A stretch of DNA of 13,526 bases from a bacterium (lineage in GTDB: Bacteria; Vulcanimicrobiota; Xenobia; Xenobiales; Xenobiaceae). Position numbers and translations under genes: made by a program. Under the pieces are notes generated by a model. The model was not told the DNA's origin. It saw only the letters and a program-made list of their open reading frames with translations, and did not search any database. How positions within the stretch are numbered: the stretch's first letter is position 1; the number at the start of each line of letters is the position of its first letter. This document shows, in pieces, positions 12,780 through 13,526 of the stretch. Location: the NCBI GenBank assembly GCA_017444165.1, contig JAFSXH010000219.1:1-13526 (forward strand), read 5' to 3'.

Positions 12780-13526
12780 TTGTCTACAGTACTGAGTTTT
12801 ATACAGACTTACTTTGTTAGTTTTATGTGGCTCTTATTCGTAGTGGGAGCTGCGGGCACAGTGCTGTACTTTTATTTTGGCAAAAAGAATAAAAAAATAT
12901 GGTACTCTCTAGCTTCTAGCCTTTGCATAGGTTCACTATTTATAGTTGTAGGCACTGGAGGTATAGATAGTCCTTATTTTTTGACGATATATTTAGCCAC
13001 TATTCTTTGCAGTTTGCGCAGTACTTATTGGTTTAGTGTAGCTTTTTGTGCCATATCTTTTTCTTCCATATATTTACAGTCAGGAGCTGGGCTAGCTGTT
13101 TTTTCAGGTATAGCTAGCTTGACAAAGATTCTTCTACTGCCATTCTTTACTATCATTAGTTATTTTATAAATGCCTCTTTAAATAAACCTCTCGATGATA
13201 TTTACAAAAAACAAGATGAGAGGGTTGAACAGGCCTATGCGATAGCTAGAAGTCATATTGCTGAAAAAGAAGAGAGTGAGATTCAACTTTACGATAGACA
13301 GCGCAAATTGTACAGTCTTTTAGATTTCTTTCGTAAATTGTCTAATGAGAGATCGACTAAAGTTATTGAAGAGAGCGTAGTTTATTTTGCTCGTGAAGAA
13401 TTAAGTTCTTCCATATCCTTCATTGCATTTAAAGAGGATGACCGCTGGCAAACTCCGCGTTTTTTAGGAATAAATGAGATTGTTGCTCAAAGTATTAGCA
13501 AAAAGATCGAAGCGGGCATTTTTGAT
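12780..13526 (+). CDS. Multi-pass membrane sensor with coiled coil and probable GAF domain, cut by window edge
   Basis: The frame is open for 249 codons to the window edge. I chose TTG at 12780 because GGTAGGTG precedes it at good spacing; GTG at 12771 is in frame but sits inside that site, and a TAG at 12768 excludes longer starts. Residues 1 to about 140 contain five or six hydrophobic segments, for example MWLLFVVGAAGTVLYFYF, YFLTIYLATILCSL and ILLLPFFTIISYFI. A charged helix (about 145-180, KKQDERVEQAYAIARSHIAE) is a likely signalling coiled coil. From about 181 the pattern LLDFFRKLSNE...SISFIAFKEDD fits the start of a GAF domain. The missing C-terminus probably holds the output (histidine kinase, GGDEF or PP2C phosphatase); none can be seen. 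It begins 15 bases after the radical SAM gene, so it may be co-transcribed. Confidence 0.75.
   Translation, partial: MSTVLSFIQTYFVSFMWLLFVVGAAGTVLYFYFGKKNKKIWYSLASSLCIGSLFIVVGTGGIDSPYFLTIYLATILCSLRSTYWFSVAFCAISFSSIYLQSGAGLAVFSGIASLTKILLLPFFTIISYFINASLNKPLDDIYKKQDERVEQAYAIARSHIAEKEESEIQLYDRQRKLYSLLDFFRKLSNERSTKVIEESVVYFAREELSSSISFIAFKEDDRWQTPRFLGINEIVAQSISKKIEAGIFD

Overview
The window comes from a bacterial chromosome of moderate-to-low GC that I cannot assign to a species. Its PASTA-type Ser/Thr kinase points to a Terrabacteria-like lineage (Firmicutes, Actinobacteria, Armatimonadota or Eremiobacterota-like). Lipoproteins, BspA-type leucine-rich repeats and a SPASM radical SAM enzyme would suit an uncultivated host- or gut-associated bacterium. 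That taxonomic reading is inference. I see no rRNA, tRNA, CRISPR array, transposase or phage gene.

Left part (1-4230), minus strand. Three genes face left: the N-terminal 378 codons of a secreted protein with Asp-box-like motifs (cut by the window edge); a small lipoprotein whose mature chain is almost entirely Glu/Thr/Ser tandem repeats; and a 699-residue TPR protein. The two complete genes each end in a hairpin terminator. The first gene has an AT-rich leader with mutually exclusive hairpins.

Centre (4392-8649), plus strand, divergent from the TPR gene. A tight cluster encodes a membrane Ser/Thr kinase with five PASTA repeats, a second membrane protein with three PASTA repeats and no kinase domain, and ribulose-phosphate 3-epimerase (rpe). 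Gaps are 66 nt and 1 nt. This resembles the prkC-rsgA-rpe order of Gram-positive bacteria, with the PASTA-only protein in the rsgA position. The kinase probably reads cell-wall fragments through its PASTA repeats, and the second protein probably acts with it.

Right part (8650-13526), plus strand. A lipoprotein of unknown function with its own possible promoter is followed by a 242-residue protein made of nine 23-residue BspA-type leucine-rich repeats and lacking a signal peptide. Next comes the most interesting stretch. A candidate promoter is followed immediately by a GC-rich structured leader with a possible pseudoknot, then a 97-residue seven-cysteine protein, a strong intrinsic terminator, and a radical SAM/SPASM enzyme with a fused N-terminal PqqD-like (RRE) domain. 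This layout suits a peptide-modification (RiPP) locus with an attenuated maturase gene, but the substrate is unproven. The window ends inside a multi-pass membrane protein that runs into a coiled coil and the start of a probable GAF domain, likely a signalling protein.
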